Of a stretch of DNA of 64,000 bases, positions 56,827 to 64,000 are shown piece by piece (position 1 is the stretch's first letter; each line of letters begins with the position of its first letter). Source of the DNA: an uncultured Porphyromonadaceae bacterium (GTDB lineage Bacteria > Bacteroidota > Bacteroidia > Bacteroidales > Muribaculaceae); contig CAMEGQ010000001.1 of assembly GCA_945916235.1 (NCBI GenBank), positions 23,496-87,495 of the forward strand, read 5' to 3'. The position numbers and the translations under genes are program-made. Below the pieces are notes generated by a model that saw nothing but the letters and a program-made list of their open reading frames with translations, had not been told where the DNA came from and made no database searches.

Positions 56827-57396
56827 ATGTCACAAGAACTTTTCATAGAACCCTGTTGCTACCAGCGTCAGCTCTCGCAGATCATCGCCGAGCTGGAGGA
56901 CGAAGAGACGAACCGCACAGCGGCAACCTTCTTCAGCAGCGGAGACTGGGACCTCTCCACGCTGCTCACCTTCATGGCGGGTCAGGTGCCTGAGAGCGTC
57001 ATCACCCTCGCCCTCTGCACCGTGGACCAGAAGACCCTCTGCGCCATCGACCGCCTGCTCGCCACCTACCGCGAGAACGGGAACCCGTTGGTCAACCACT
57101 TCACCCTCATCACCTGTACCGCGAAGCAACGCCTCAAAACCATCCGCGACAACCTCGACCGCTGGGGCGATGACCGCCTGACCGTAGTGCAAGACAACAC
57201 CGAAATCCGCTGCCTCACACTACGCAACACACAACGCCAGTTCGTCATCACCGGCAGCATGAACCAGTACCCCCGCTACGCCAAGCAGATGTACACCATC
57301 AGCGCCGACCCGCTGACCTACATCGACACCCAACAGGTGCTCGACAGCATCACCCGTTTAGGAAATCTCAAAAATAAATGGAGGAAACAAGAATGA
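56827..57396 (+). CDS. Unknown protein, 189 aa, possibly phospholipase D-like
   Basis: The track ORF begins at 56773 inside the preceding gene; the ATG at 56827 after an A-run is preferred. The product has alternating helices and strands (SVITLALCTVDQKTLCAIDR, NHFTLITC) and RQFVITGSMNQ near residue 140, which is reminiscent of 'GSaNl' in PLD-like folds, but the HxK motif is not visible. The call is weak. It overlaps the next gene. Confidence 0.4.
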   Translation: MSQELFIEPCCYQRQLSQIIAELEDEETNRTAATFFSSGDWDLSTLLTFMAGQVPESVITLALCTVDQKTLCAIDRLLATYRENGNPLVNHFTLITCTAKQRLKTIRDNLDRWGDDRLTVVQDNTEIRCLTLRNTQRQFVITGSMNQYPRYAKQMYTISADPLTYIDTQQVLDSITRLGNLKNKWRKQE

Positions 57397-58079
57397 ATAT
57401 CGAAGGTAAAATTAATATAGATAAAATAACCATCGGAGGGATTGATTACTTCCCTAAAAAGGTGTATTCATCCGTCAATGATTGCTGTTTTGGATGCGAT
57501 TTGTATCACGGACGTTGTACAGTCAATAAAGTGTGCACATGTTTCGGAGAAGGAATAATTTTCAAGAAAAATGGATCGTATAATCCCACTATAAAAGACT
57601 ACACCACCATCCGTAGCTACGAGGATGCCTGCATAGCGCTTAACAGAGCGCCTTTAAACTTGACCCTATCCGACGTACAGGGCATAAATGATTCCACCAT
57701 CGCCATGATTCAGCTCGAAACCATAGCTGAAGCCATCCGGGGCGAAGAAGTACCCATCCTGTTCGATTCAAGTGTAACCATCTGTGTCTTTGCGCCATGC
57801 TTCGGCCGTTATATGCAATCAGAGATGGACGGTCAGCCTGATGTATTGCTTGAATCGGCCTTATGGGTTGATCGGGAAAATGGAGATAAGGAAATCTTTG
57901 CCATGTCGCACTACGCCAGGATATTGACCAACGGCTACAAGTGCTTCAACCCAAGGATTATGCAGCGCAGCTACGAGAAAGCCCAATACCTCGGAGGACG
58001 CCACTTCATCCAGCTATGGGCTACCTACTTCGGCCTGACCTTCGGTTACGATGACTTCTACATCAAGCAGCCCGTTTGA
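57393..58079 (+). CDS. Unknown Cys-containing protein, 228 aa
   Basis: I use the ATG at 57393, which overlaps the preceding stop (ATGA), instead of 57378. The N-terminal ~60 residues hold a Cys set (SSVNDCCFGCDLYHGRCTVN, VCTCFGEG) that may bind zinc. The rest is mixed alpha/beta. It sits directly upstream of the large terminase. Not recognised. Confidence 0.5.
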   Translation: MNIEGKINIDKITIGGIDYFPKKVYSSVNDCCFGCDLYHGRCTVNKVCTCFGEGIIFKKNGSYNPTIKDYTTIRSYEDACIALNRAPLNLTLSDVQGINDSTIAMIQLETIAEAIRGEEVPILFDSSVTICVFAPCFGRYMQSEMDGQPDVLLESALWVDRENGDKEIFAMSHYARILTNGYKCFNPRIMQRSYEKAQYLGGRHFIQLWATYFGLTFGYDDFYIKQPV

Positions 58080-58104
58080 TTAATCACTAATCACTAAAAA
58101 AGCC

Positions 58105-59922
58105 GTGAGCAGAATAGGAACAAATACCGACCGGCCTGACTCGCCCGATATGCTTGGGCGGCTCATGCCGCTGGCACAGCAGCAGTTCGACACCCTCGAA
58201 CAGAAGCAGCGCTACATCTACATGAACCCTGCGCAGCTGCTGGCCTATAACTTTGGCGCACGGGTCACCAAGGTGCGTGCAGGGCGTGGTACGGGTAAGA
58301 GTACCGCCTTCCTCGCACCGCGCCTGCTGCGCTGTGTGCAGACCATCCCCCGCAGCGAAGGGCTCTTCCTGGGCAACAGCATCAAGCAGCTCTACACCAA
58401 GACCGTGCCGCAGGTTATCCTCGGCGTGGAGATGATGGGCTACCAGGAGGGGAAGCACTTCTTTCGTGGCCATGCGCCTAAGAAGGCCGGATTCAAAGAG
58501 CCCCTGAAGAAACCCCGCGTGTGGGAGAATGTCATCCACTGGTACAACGGCGCCTGCACCTACCTCGTGTCGATGGCCATCCGTGCCAGCGCCAACGGCT
58601 TCAATGCCGCCTACCTGCTGGCCGACGAGACCCGCTACCTCCAGCCGTGGCGAAAGGTGCAGGAGGAGGTGATGCCCACCCTGCGCGGCGGCAGCTACGA
58701 TCACCCCGGATGGAACGAGCAGGAGAACCCCTTCTACCTCTCGCAGACCTGGGTGAGCGATGCCGCCCTCACCGTGGCGCAGCAGGAGTGGGAGAAGGAT
58801 ATGGAGGACCAGACCGATGACATCAACAGTCAGATAGCCGAGATGCTGGCCGAGCTCGACGTGCTGCCCGAACTGGCCGAGAGCGAGCGCTTCCTGCGCA
58901 AGCTGCGCCATCTGCAATGCGAGAGCCGCGTCTTCTTCAACTTCTCCTCGCTGGAGAATGTGGAGCTGCTGGGCGAACGCTACTTCCGCGACCGCAAGCG
59001 CGAGATGCCCGAACTGATGTTCGACATCCAAATCCTGGGCAAGCGCAAGGGCGTGGCCCGCGACGGCTACTACGCCAACTTCAACCAGGAAATCCACACC
59101 TATATCCCCAGCGAGGAGAGCCAGACCGAGATGGTCTATAACCACTACCTCAAGAAGTTCGTCAGCATCAGCCATCAGGGCGGCGTAAGGCAGAAGGTGG
59201 AGTGGGAGGGTATCGACCTCGACGCCACCTCCAAGTTGCGCGACTGCACCCTCGACACCGACGTATTGGCCACCGAGCCGCTGCGCATCGCCTTCGACGT
59301 CAACGCCAACATCTGCACCATGGTCACCGGGCAGACCTACAAGGTGGAGGGGCTGGACTGCCTCAATGTCCTCTCCTCCCTCTTCACCAAGAACGACCGC
59401 AAGCTACGCGCCCTCTGCTCGGACTGGTGCAAGTACTACGCCCCGCAGAAGGTGCGCAACAACAACGTCATCCTCTACTACGACGCCACCATGAAGCAGG
59501 GCGGCGCCTACGGCATAGAGAACGCAGCCGACACCCGCTACTACAACGTGGTGAAGGAGGAGCTGGGCAAGCGTGGCTGGAAGGTGACGATGGTAGCCAT
59601 GGGCACCCCGATGAACCATCCGCAGAAGTTCCAGTTCCTCAACGACATCCTGAGCGGCGTACAGCGCCCCTTCCTGCGCATCAACCGCGAGAACAACGAG
59701 TACCTTATCGTAGCGATGGAGAATGCCCGTGTAGTGAACACCAGCCGCGGACCAGCCAAGGACAAGAGCAAGGAGAAGCACGCCAGCGAACAGGGTATAG
59801 CCGGTCCGCTGGAGACCCGTACCGACATCACCGACGCCCTCGACACCCTGGTCATCGGCACCCGCTACTTCGGCAGCGGAGCCACCGGAGGCATGCGCTT
59901 CTCCATGCCGCGGATAGGATAA
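58105..59922 (+). CDS. terL: Terminase large subunit
   Basis: The start is GTG (58105). The ATPase domain has Walker A RAGRGTGKST (about residues 58-67) and Walker B AAYLLADE; the expected coupling region follows. The RuvC-like nuclease has acidic residues in RIAFDVNANICTM (about residue 396), VILYYDATMKQ (about 455) and DITDALDTLVIG near the end. At 605 aa it is slightly long. TerL cuts concatemers and pumps DNA through the portal. The portal gene is about 43 kb away in this window on the other strand. Confidence 0.9.
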   Translation: MSRIGTNTDRPDSPDMLGRLMPLAQQQFDTLEQKQRYIYMNPAQLLAYNFGARVTKVRAGRGTGKSTAFLAPRLLRCVQTIPRSEGLFLGNSIKQLYTKTVPQVILGVEMMGYQEGKHFFRGHAPKKAGFKEPLKKPRVWENVIHWYNGACTYLVSMAIRASANGFNAAYLLADETRYLQPWRKVQEEVMPTLRGGSYDHPGWNEQENPFYLSQTWVSDAALTVAQQEWEKDMEDQTDDINSQIAEMLAELDVLPELAESERFLRKLRHLQCESRVFFNFSSLENVELLGERYFRDRKREMPELMFDIQILGKRKGVARDGYYANFNQEIHTYIPSEESQTEMVYNHYLKKFVSISHQGGVRQKVEWEGIDLDATSKLRDCTLDTDVLATEPLRIAFDVNANICTMVTGQTYKVEGLDCLNVLSSLFTKNDRKLRALCSDWCKYYAPQKVRNNNVILYYDATMKQGGAYGIENAADTRYYNVVKEELGKRGWKVTMVAMGTPMNHPQKFQFLNDILSGVQRPFLRINRENNEYLIVAMENARVVNTSRGPAKDKSKEKHASEQGIAGPLETRTDITDALDTLVIGTRYFGSGATGGMRFSMPRIG

Positions 59923-59978
59923 GAAGACCCTCCCGACCTCCCTTAAAGGGAGGAGAAAGAAAAAAAACGAAGCGAATT

Positions 59979-60009
59979 TTTGAATATCGAAAATTATTTC
60001 GTAATTTCT
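59979..60009 (+). promoter_or_regulatory. Promoter of the interrupted HU-like gene
   Basis: TTTG (59979-59982), 19 nt, TAATTTCT (60002-60009). It closely matches the promoter at 62349-62380 (TTTTTG.ATATCGAAAAT.AT.TCGTAATTTC), so the two HU-like genes are duplicates with shared control. Confidence 0.7.
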
Positions 60010-60063
60010 AACATGAAACAGGAAATGAAAACCTGATACATAGTACATTATGCCAAAGAATAA

Positions 60064-60096
60064 ATGGATATAAAGGTACAAGTCGATAAAGTCAAC
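60064..60096 (+). pseudogene. HU-like gene remnant cut by IS605-like element 2
   Basis: ATG at 60064 opens MDIKVQVDKVN, matching the first residues of the HU-like gene at 62434 (MAIKVQVEKM). Homology stops exactly where the element's right end begins (AGTCAACTACCGC at 60090). The track ORF 60064-60300 continues only by chance into the element. No remainder is seen beyond the left end, so that part was deleted. Confidence 0.7.
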
Positions 60097-61352
60097 TACC
60101 GCTCAGATGAAGACTGTTCGGCTTGTGAGATAGTTCTCACAGACTTTTCCTGCTTCATCGGAGCATCGCTTCTTAGGTGCTTGGTAGCACGGTCGTCCAC
60201 GGGAGGCTTTTCCACAGGCTTTACTTCCCCGCGTTGCACGGGTAGGGCCATCAGGCCAAGTTCTTTGATATTAATGGCCGCATTGATGTCGCGGTCGTGA
60301 CGGGTTCCGCAATCGGGACACGTCCACCGTCTGACTGACAGCGGCATCTTAGGCATACGATAGCCGCAGTGATGGCACAGCTTGCTCGATGGGGCGAAGC
60401 GGTCTATCACGCGGAGCTCCACACCGTACCACTCGCACTTGTAGGCGAGCTTACGGTAGAACTCTCCGAGTCCGGCATCGGCTATGCTGAACGCAAGGTG
60501 ATTGTTGTGCATCATCCCATTTACATTCAGGTTTTCCACACATATACAGCTCACTTGGTTTTCGTGAGTCAGCCGATGTGTGAGTTTATGCAGGAAGTCA
60601 CTCCTGCGGTGTTTGACTTTCGAGTGAATACGGGCTACGCGCAGCTTCGCTTTCCGGTAATTTGCAGATCCTTTCTGCTTGCGGGATAGCGAACGTTGCA
60701 GACGGGCTAACCGCAATGAGGCGTTCTTTGACAATTTGGGAGAAGCAATCTTTTCGCCGGTAGATAGCGTTGCGAAATGCTCCAGTCCGGTATCTATTCC
60801 GATGGTGGTCTCACGCAGCACCTGCTTCTTGGGAAGCGGCGTGAAGCGGTCTTCTACCAGGCAGGTGGCGTAGTAACGGCCATCGCATTCTCTGGTGATG
60901 GTGACACGCTTCAGCTCACCGCAGAAACGTCGGTGGAACCTGCATCGGATGGCGTTCTTTCCACGGAACTTCATGATTTCGAGAAGGCCGTGACGGAAGT
61001 CTGCTTTACTAAACCGAGGACAGCTGAACTTCTGCAATCCGGATTTCTTCTTGAAGTTAGGCAACTTCGCGCTCTTCTTAAAGAAGTTCTGATAGGCCGT
61101 GTTCATCTGACGGATGGCATACGAAAGGCTTTCTGAGTTGACCTCGCGCAGCCACTCGTGCTCATTCTTCAGTTCACGCTGTAGTTTGTTCACCAGGTCA
61201 AACTCGCTGAGGTTCTTCTGCTCCTCTTTCCATGCACGCTGCTTGGTATCGAGTGCCCAGTTATAGACAAAACGGACACAGCCGAAGTGCTTGTCAAGCA
61301 ATACTTGCTCCTCTTCGGTGGGATAGATGCGGTATCGGTAGCCTCGTAGCAT
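60096..61352 (-). CDS. tnpB: TnpB RNA-guided nuclease of an IS605-type element (copy 2)
   Basis: This 418-aa protein is a close relative of copy 1. It starts MLRGYRYRIYPTEEEQVLLD. The RuvC residues are intact: IGIDTGLEHF, CVENLNVNGM and HDRDINAAINI. The zinc finger is CHHCGYRM...CPDCG. It is expected to be active. Flanking DNA after its right end (TTTATCGACTTGTACC on the minus strand) gives the predicted guide, which is the start of the HU-like gene. The two TnpBs differ in many residues, so they did not arise by a recent local copy. Confidence 0.92.
   Translation of the reverse strand: MLRGYRYRIYPTEEEQVLLDKHFGCVRFVYNWALDTKQRAWKEEQKNLSEFDLVNKLQRELKNEHEWLREVNSESLSYAIRQMNTAYQNFFKKSAKLPNFKKKSGLQKFSCPRFSKADFRHGLLEIMKFRGKNAIRCRFHRRFCGELKRVTITRECDGRYYATCLVEDRFTPLPKKQVLRETTIGIDTGLEHFATLSTGEKIASPKLSKNASLRLARLQRSLSRKQKGSANYRKAKLRVARIHSKVKHRRSDFLHKLTHRLTHENQVSCICVENLNVNGMMHNNHLAFSIADAGLGEFYRKLAYKCEWYGVELRVIDRFAPSSKLCHHCGYRMPKMPLSVRRWTCPDCGTRHDRDINAAINIKELGLMALPVQRGEVKPVEKPPVDDRATKHLRSDAPMKQEKSVRTISQAEQSSSER
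60099..60121 (-). repeat. Right end / omega-RNA hairpin of element 2
   Basis: Read on the minus strand: CCGAACAG-TCTTCAT-CTGAGCGG, then TAGTTGAC. The stem has two mismatches but one pair has covaried relative to element 1 (A-T to C-G), which supports a conserved structure. Confidence 0.65.
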
Positions 61353-61364
61353 GGTGACAGGGGA

Positions 61365-61640
61365 TTATTCGTTAGGAGTATCTTCCTCGAGTTTGAAGCG
61401 TGCGCCGCATTTGGGGCATGTGATGATGTTTGATTGATCACCAAATACTTCCTCTCTTGATGCGATAAGTTGCCAAACAGGAACACCTAATGCTGTAGCA
61501 ATATCTGATAGCATCTGCATAGATACATTAGCCGATCCATTTGTTACATTACTTATATATTGCTTGGTCTTACCAAGTCTTTCTGCTAAATCCTTAGACT
61601 TGATACCTTTTTCGATCATTACTTCTTTTATTCTGTACAT
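61365..61640 (-). CDS. XRE-family HTH regulator with C-terminal zinc-ribbon knuckle (copy 2)
   Basis: The track starts at 61664; the Met at 61640 (MYRIKEVM), following the -7 element, is the better start, giving 91 aa as in copy 1. HTH: KSKDLAERLGKTKQYISNV. The end is ITCPKCGARFKLEED, almost the same as copy 1. Ends 12 nt before tnpB2. The HTH recognition helix differs from copy 1, so the two may bind different operators. Confidence 0.8.
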   Translation of the reverse strand: MYRIKEVMIEKGIKSKDLAERLGKTKQYISNVTNGSANVSMQMLSDIATALGVPVWQLIASREEVFGDQSNIITCPKCGARFKLEEDTPNE

Positions 61641-61660
61641 ATATTCAAAAGTTTTATGAT

Positions 61661-61669
61661 GCAAATATA
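61661..61669 (-). promoter_or_regulatory. -7 element of the XRE2-tnpB2 promoter
   Basis: On the minus strand TATATTTGC, 21 nt before the XRE2 ATG, as for copy 1. Confidence 0.6.
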
Positions 61670-61742
61670 CAAGGTATTTACAATATAAACGTAATATATG
61701 TACTAAATATAGTTAATGTATTTACTTTTTATACTTAAATGC

Positions 61743-61774
61743 TTTGATAGTACATTTATAGTATTTACTTTTGC
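61743..61774 (+). promoter_or_regulatory. Consensus promoter of the ~125-aa paralog 3
   Basis: TTTG (61743-61746), 19 nt, TACTTTTGC (61766-61774). It is so close to the ATG at 61778 that transcripts starting at the usual place would begin at or after it, making the message leaderless or starting translation at the Met at 61802. Confidence 0.8.
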
Positions 61775-61777
61775 ACC

Positions 61778-62167
61778 ATGAAAACCAAAACAATTAGCGA
61801 TATGACACAACTTAATAGTAAACAAGTTGAGAGTATTCTCAGAGAATACTTCGGAAGCAGCATCGTCCAGCTCAACGTAACGGAGGAGGTGCTCTGCATC
61901 CATGCCAATGTGATGTACAACAACTTTAAGACCGAGTTCACCGTAAGGCGTGAGCTGATTGAGAAGCTGCCTGGCGTGTTCATAGACCTTGAGCGTGGAT
62001 ATACGGACGACGTAATGATCGATGCGATATTCAGCATAGACCTGGATGATGCAGAGTTTTACGCAAAGGGAATAGGTGGTGTACTGAAGAGAACAACCAT
62101 GTATGAATACCTATTTGAGTACCTGAACGGAAAGGAACTGGATAAAAAGAAAAAGGAGGCCATATGA
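61778..62167 (+). CDS. Unknown ~125-aa family protein, paralog 3 of 3
   Basis: The 129-aa frame shares ILREYFGSSI, VLCIHANVMYNNFKTE, FTVRRELIEKLPG, ERGYTDDVMIDAIF, IGGVLKRTT and EYLFEYLNGKEL with the two other copies. Promoter position makes Met 61802 (MTQLNSKQV) a possible real start; paralogs 1 and 2 begin 22 residues before YFG, between the two options. The end overlaps the start of the 35-aa peptide as ATGA. It is divergent from XRE2/tnpB2. The protein has a conserved Cys-His pair (CIHA) in all three copies. Confidence 0.75.
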   Translation: MKTKTISDMTQLNSKQVESILREYFGSSIVQLNVTEEVLCIHANVMYNNFKTEFTVRRELIEKLPGVFIDLERGYTDDVMIDAIFSIDLDDAEFYAKGIGGVLKRTTMYEYLFEYLNGKELDKKKKEAI

Positions 62168-62271
62168 TAGATGCACTATACCAATGCGTAACCTTCTACG
62201 CTTTCCTGTTTGGAGGTATGTATCTCTACTACCGATGTGTGAGGAAACCAGGCGACAAGTTCTTCATGTGA
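62164..62271 (+). CDS. 35-aa conserved membrane peptide (copy 2)
   Basis: The frame MIDALYQCV...RKPGDKFFM overlaps the preceding gene as ATGA. The middle, FYAFLFGGMYLYY, is hydrophobic. It matches copy 1 (8472-8579) in length and at about two thirds or more of residues. Translational coupling with the ~125-aa gene suggests that both are needed in equal amounts. Absent from the ORF track because of its size. Confidence 0.8.
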   Translation: MIDALYQCVTFYAFLFGGMYLYYRCVRKPGDKFFM

Positions 62272-62348
62272 GATTGCTCACCAAAAGCTGTAACCTCTAC
62301 AGGTAATAATTAAACTGAAACAATAAACTAAAAATCATCAGAAAAGTT

Positions 62349-62380
62349 TTTGTATATCGAAAATAATGTCGTAATTTCGC
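62349..62380 (+). promoter_or_regulatory. Promoter of the HU-like gene
   Basis: TTTG (62349-62352), 19 nt, TAATTTCGC (62372-62380). Duplicate of the promoter at 59979. Confidence 0.7.
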
Positions 62381-62433
62381 ACACGTAGAAAAGAGATAAC
62401 CGCATTATTTTTAAATTATAAATTGAACAAGAT

Positions 62434-62918
62434 ATGGCTATAAAAGTTCAGGTAGAGAAAATGACCCTCGGATTCACCGACGAGAAGAAAGAGATTTATG
62501 TAGCCCGTGCCGACCGCGGCAGTGTGATTGACACGGAAAAGCTCCTGAAGAGGTGGCATTAGATACCGCCTCACGCCCCAAACAGGTTAAGATGATCCTG
62601 ACCAGCATTCAGGATAGCATACTCAAGTGGATGGAAGAGGGCCACGGTGTGCGCCTCGAAGGGTTCGGAACCTTCCTTCCCATGATAAAGAGCGACACAG
62701 GCGAAACGGCCGAAGAAGCTGGCGTAAAGCGCATCGTTATCCGCTTCATCCCCAGCCGCACCCTCTCTGCCAAGACCAACGCCATCAACATCGACACCAC
62801 CCGTTTTGAAGAGATTGCATCCGACGGCGGCAGCGGTGACGCAGGCGGCGGAGGCAATACCGACCCAGGCAGCGGCGGTGGTGGAAAACCCGGAAGCAGT
62901 GGCACCGAGATTGTCTGA
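62434..62918 (+). pseudogene. HU-like DNA-binding protein gene with a frameshift
   Basis: Frame 1 (62434-62562) reads MAIKVQVEKMTLGF...DTEKLLKRWH and stops. The frame of the track ORF at 62553 continues ALDTASRPKQVKMILTSIQD...GVRLEGFGTF, a typical HU/IHF-like (HU-HIG) body with the GxFGTF turn. At CTCCTGAAGAGG one extra G (CTGGAAGAGG) would join them as LLEEVALDTASRP. So either a real one-base deletion, a sequencing error, or a -1 shift site is present. The C-terminus is a Gly/Ser/Asp-rich tail. HU proteins bend and compact DNA. Confidence 0.75.
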
Positions 62919-63015
62919 TAACAGATATAGAATGCGTTTTGGTGTATTAATAAATTTTTCATTCAAATGAGTTATGAGTTATGAGTTTGCATAAACAAAG
63001 GTTAATAAACTCTAC

Positions 63016-63240
63016 GGCCGACCCCCGTTGTGAAACGGGGGCGGTCATTTCAAGAAGAAACAATGTACTTTTTGTTTAATAAAGATTCACTCTGACAGCC
63101 TCCGTTGCGAAACGTAGGCTGTTTCTAAAAAAAAAGAAAGATGACAACAACAACATAATAACTTCTTTCATAATAAATAGATTTTTACAGATAAATTGGT
63201 ATTAGCATGACAGCCGCCACCGTTGCGAAACGTTGACGGC
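63016..63240 (+). repeat. Three tandem hairpins with CGTTGnGAAACG cores
   Basis: Hairpins at 63016-63046, 63095-63122 and 63213-63240 each have a GTT-GNGA-AAC apex (a GNRA-type tetraloop) on a GC-rich stem (CCCCC/GGGGG, ACAGCCT/AGGCTGT, GCCG/CGGC), followed by pyrimidine runs (TCATTTC, TTTCT, CTTTCTTT). They may be terminators or a family of small RNAs. Between them the DNA is AT-rich with no gene. Confidence 0.65.
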
Positions 63241-63287
63241 CTTTCTTTATGCCCTTTTCAGCCGTTCGCACCCCGGATTTTGCCGCT

Positions 63288-63394
63288 GAGGGTTGCGCAA
63301 CACTGGGCCGAGGGTTGCGCAACCCTCGGCCGAAAGATGCGGCACCTTTCCCGTGAGGGTTGCGCAACCCTCAGCCGAAAGATGCGCAACCCTC
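63288..63394. repeat. Cluster of GAGGGTTGCGCAACCCTC palindromes (copy B)
   Basis: Units start at 63288, 63310 and 63355, with a half unit ending near 63394, at the same 22- and 45-bp offsets as copy A (17851-17960). Perfect 18-bp palindromes at 63310 and 63355. The small ORFs read across it (63223-63493) are artefacts. Confidence 0.75.
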
Positions 63395-63613
63395 AACCGC
63401 CAAACCCCGCATAAAACCCCCGAAATACCCCCATCAGACCCCCAAAGAAACCCCCGTTTTCAGTCGAAAACCATGCCAATTAACAAGAATTAAGCATGAA
63501 AATAGTCCGTACAACAGAGGAAATTGTTATCTTTTCAGCATAGAAACTATAACCTATATGTAAAAATAAGATTAACGTATAATGATAAATAAATAAATAT
63601 AATACCTAAATAG

Positions 63614-63851
63614 ATGGAAGAAGAGAAACTTAAAGTCCCTGTTTACGCAGATACTCGTCCTCAAGCGTCTGGCCGAAGTCAAGCTCGGTAAGAACTACAT
63701 GTGGCTCAAAACACGCCTCGATGTGTCGAAGAGCACCAACCGTCGCACCTGTAAGTTTACGCCGCAGGATGCCGCCGATTTCAACCGTGCAATAAAAGAA
63801 ATAAGTTTATATATTAGAGGGGTGTTAATGGAGTATGAATCCCCTAAATAA
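63614..63851 (+). pseudogene. Small frameshifted gene near the window end
   Basis: The ATG at 63614 opens MEEEKLKVPVYADTRPQ and stops after 25 codons. Another frame continues QILVLKRLAEVKLGKNYMWL ... DAADFNRAIKEISLYIRGVL and ends at 63851. One removed base near TACGCAGATA would join them into a ~78-aa protein. The 'GKNYMWLKTRL' part resembles an HTH used in small Bacteroidales proteins. This and the HU-like frameshift lie within 1.2 kb. 63852-64000 has no gene that I can see. Confidence 0.45.
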
Positions 63852-64000
63852 CCGCTTTATAAACATATATTACAATACTATAAATCAGCACATAAGAATC
63901 ACTTATTAAAGTGTTACTTTAAGCGTTTCTTATTTATTGTTTAAATGGTTGATTTTCACAACAAGCAAATGCGAAAATGCCCCAAAAATAAAAAATGAAC

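Larger units (their letters stand above)
60091..62300 (-). mobile_element. IS605-like element 2: tnpB, XRE-zinc-ribbon gene, divergent ~125-aa gene and membrane peptide
   Basis: The right end (60091-60121 on the + strand) has the junction GCGGTAGTTGAC after a hairpin. On the minus strand, the order is XRE2 then tnpB2; divergent on the plus strand are the ~125-aa paralog 3 and the 35-aa peptide. This order also appears in element 1. The left end is not defined; a small hairpin CTGTAacctcTACAG lies near 62291. No tnpA is present. Confidence 0.55.

Noticed and set aside
58087-59175. 362-aa ORF antisense to the large terminase, and 59404-60081 (-)
   Set aside because: Composition (long runs of L, V, H, A) is that of a shadow frame of a GC-rich gene; the + strand terminase is clear.
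60064-60300. 78-aa ORF read as a gene
   Set aside because: Only the first ten or so codons are HU-like; the remainder is antisense to tnpB2.
63185-63563. Several overlapping ORFs starting MRN around 63.2-63.5 kb
   Set aside because: They are translations of the repeated GAGGGTTGCGCAACCCTC unit in different frames.
1-64000. Integrase, tRNA or rRNA genes
   Set aside because: None of the ORFs shows a tyrosine or serine recombinase motif, and I saw no cloverleaf or rRNA sequence by eye. A covariance search would be needed to exclude tRNAs fully.

Overview
The window reads as a large part, perhaps nearly all, of a temperate tailed phage of a Bacteroidales host (Bacteroides, Phocaeicola or Prevotella-like). 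The host call rests on repeated promoters of the Bacteroidetes type (TTTG, about 19 nt, TAnnTTTGC), mostly A-rich leaders instead of Shine-Dalgarno sites, Bacteroidales-type protein families, and a fimbrillin-like lipoprotein. I see no integrase and no tRNA or rRNA. There is instead a ParA-type partition locus next to long repeat arrays, and a Rep_3-type initiator gene preceded by four iterons at an exact 22-bp spacing. The best reading is a phage-plasmid, a prophage kept as a plasmid.

Layout. 1-7.4 kb (+): small early or accessory genes, including a chimeric regulator (MerR-like HTH, sigma region 4-like HTH, alpha-CTD), a dUTPase with an insertion, two lectin-fold genes of the kind diversified by DGRs, and a run of small phage genes. 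7.4-15.6 kb (-): a virion operon (possible tail terminator, 331-aa protein, PAPS-reductase-like gene with three poly-G tracts, portal, small protein) interrupted at about 8.05-11.25 kb by an IS605-like element with XRE-zinc-ribbon and TnpB genes and apparent passengers. 15.6-17.8 kb: repeats, parA and a probable partner. 17.8-18.9 kb: non-coding, palindrome-rich. 18.9-36.5 kb (+): S49 protease with nested scaffold, major capsid protein with an extra C-terminal domain, further head/tail genes, then tail fibres. The 1958-aa fibre ends in the variable repeat of a complete diversity-generating retroelement (VR, hairpin, Avd, TR, RT; 36.4-38.4 kb). 38.9-40.3 kb: holin, M15 endolysin, probable unimolecular spanin. 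40.3-43.6 kb: a DnaA domain IV-like protein and unknown genes. 43.6-45.5 kb: origin iterons, rep and 20-bp repeats. 45.5-47.1 kb: fimbrillin-like lipoprotein and a zinc-ribbon membrane protein. 47.2-54.0 kb: gp10-like protein and a 2035-aa tape measure. 54.0-54.3 kb: operator/promoter, possible small RNA, terminator. 54.3-59.9 kb: small genes, including an SSB-like-tailed protein and a DUF1599 protein, ending in the large terminase. 60-62.3 kb: a second XRE/TnpB module that cut off an HU-like gene. 62.4-64 kb: a frameshifted HU-like gene, hairpins, palindromes and a second frameshifted small gene.

Main points. The DGR looks functional: over 131 aligned positions every TR/VR difference falls on a TR adenine. 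The PAPS-reductase-like gene looks phase-variable through G8, G11 and G9 tracts. The least described feature is a recurrent module in which an XRE-HTH/zinc-ribbon gene and a catalytically intact TnpB lie divergent from a ~125-aa unknown protein and a 35-aa membrane peptide; it occurs twice, and a third copy of the ~125-aa gene stands alone. Annotation is by reading only; no database search was run.
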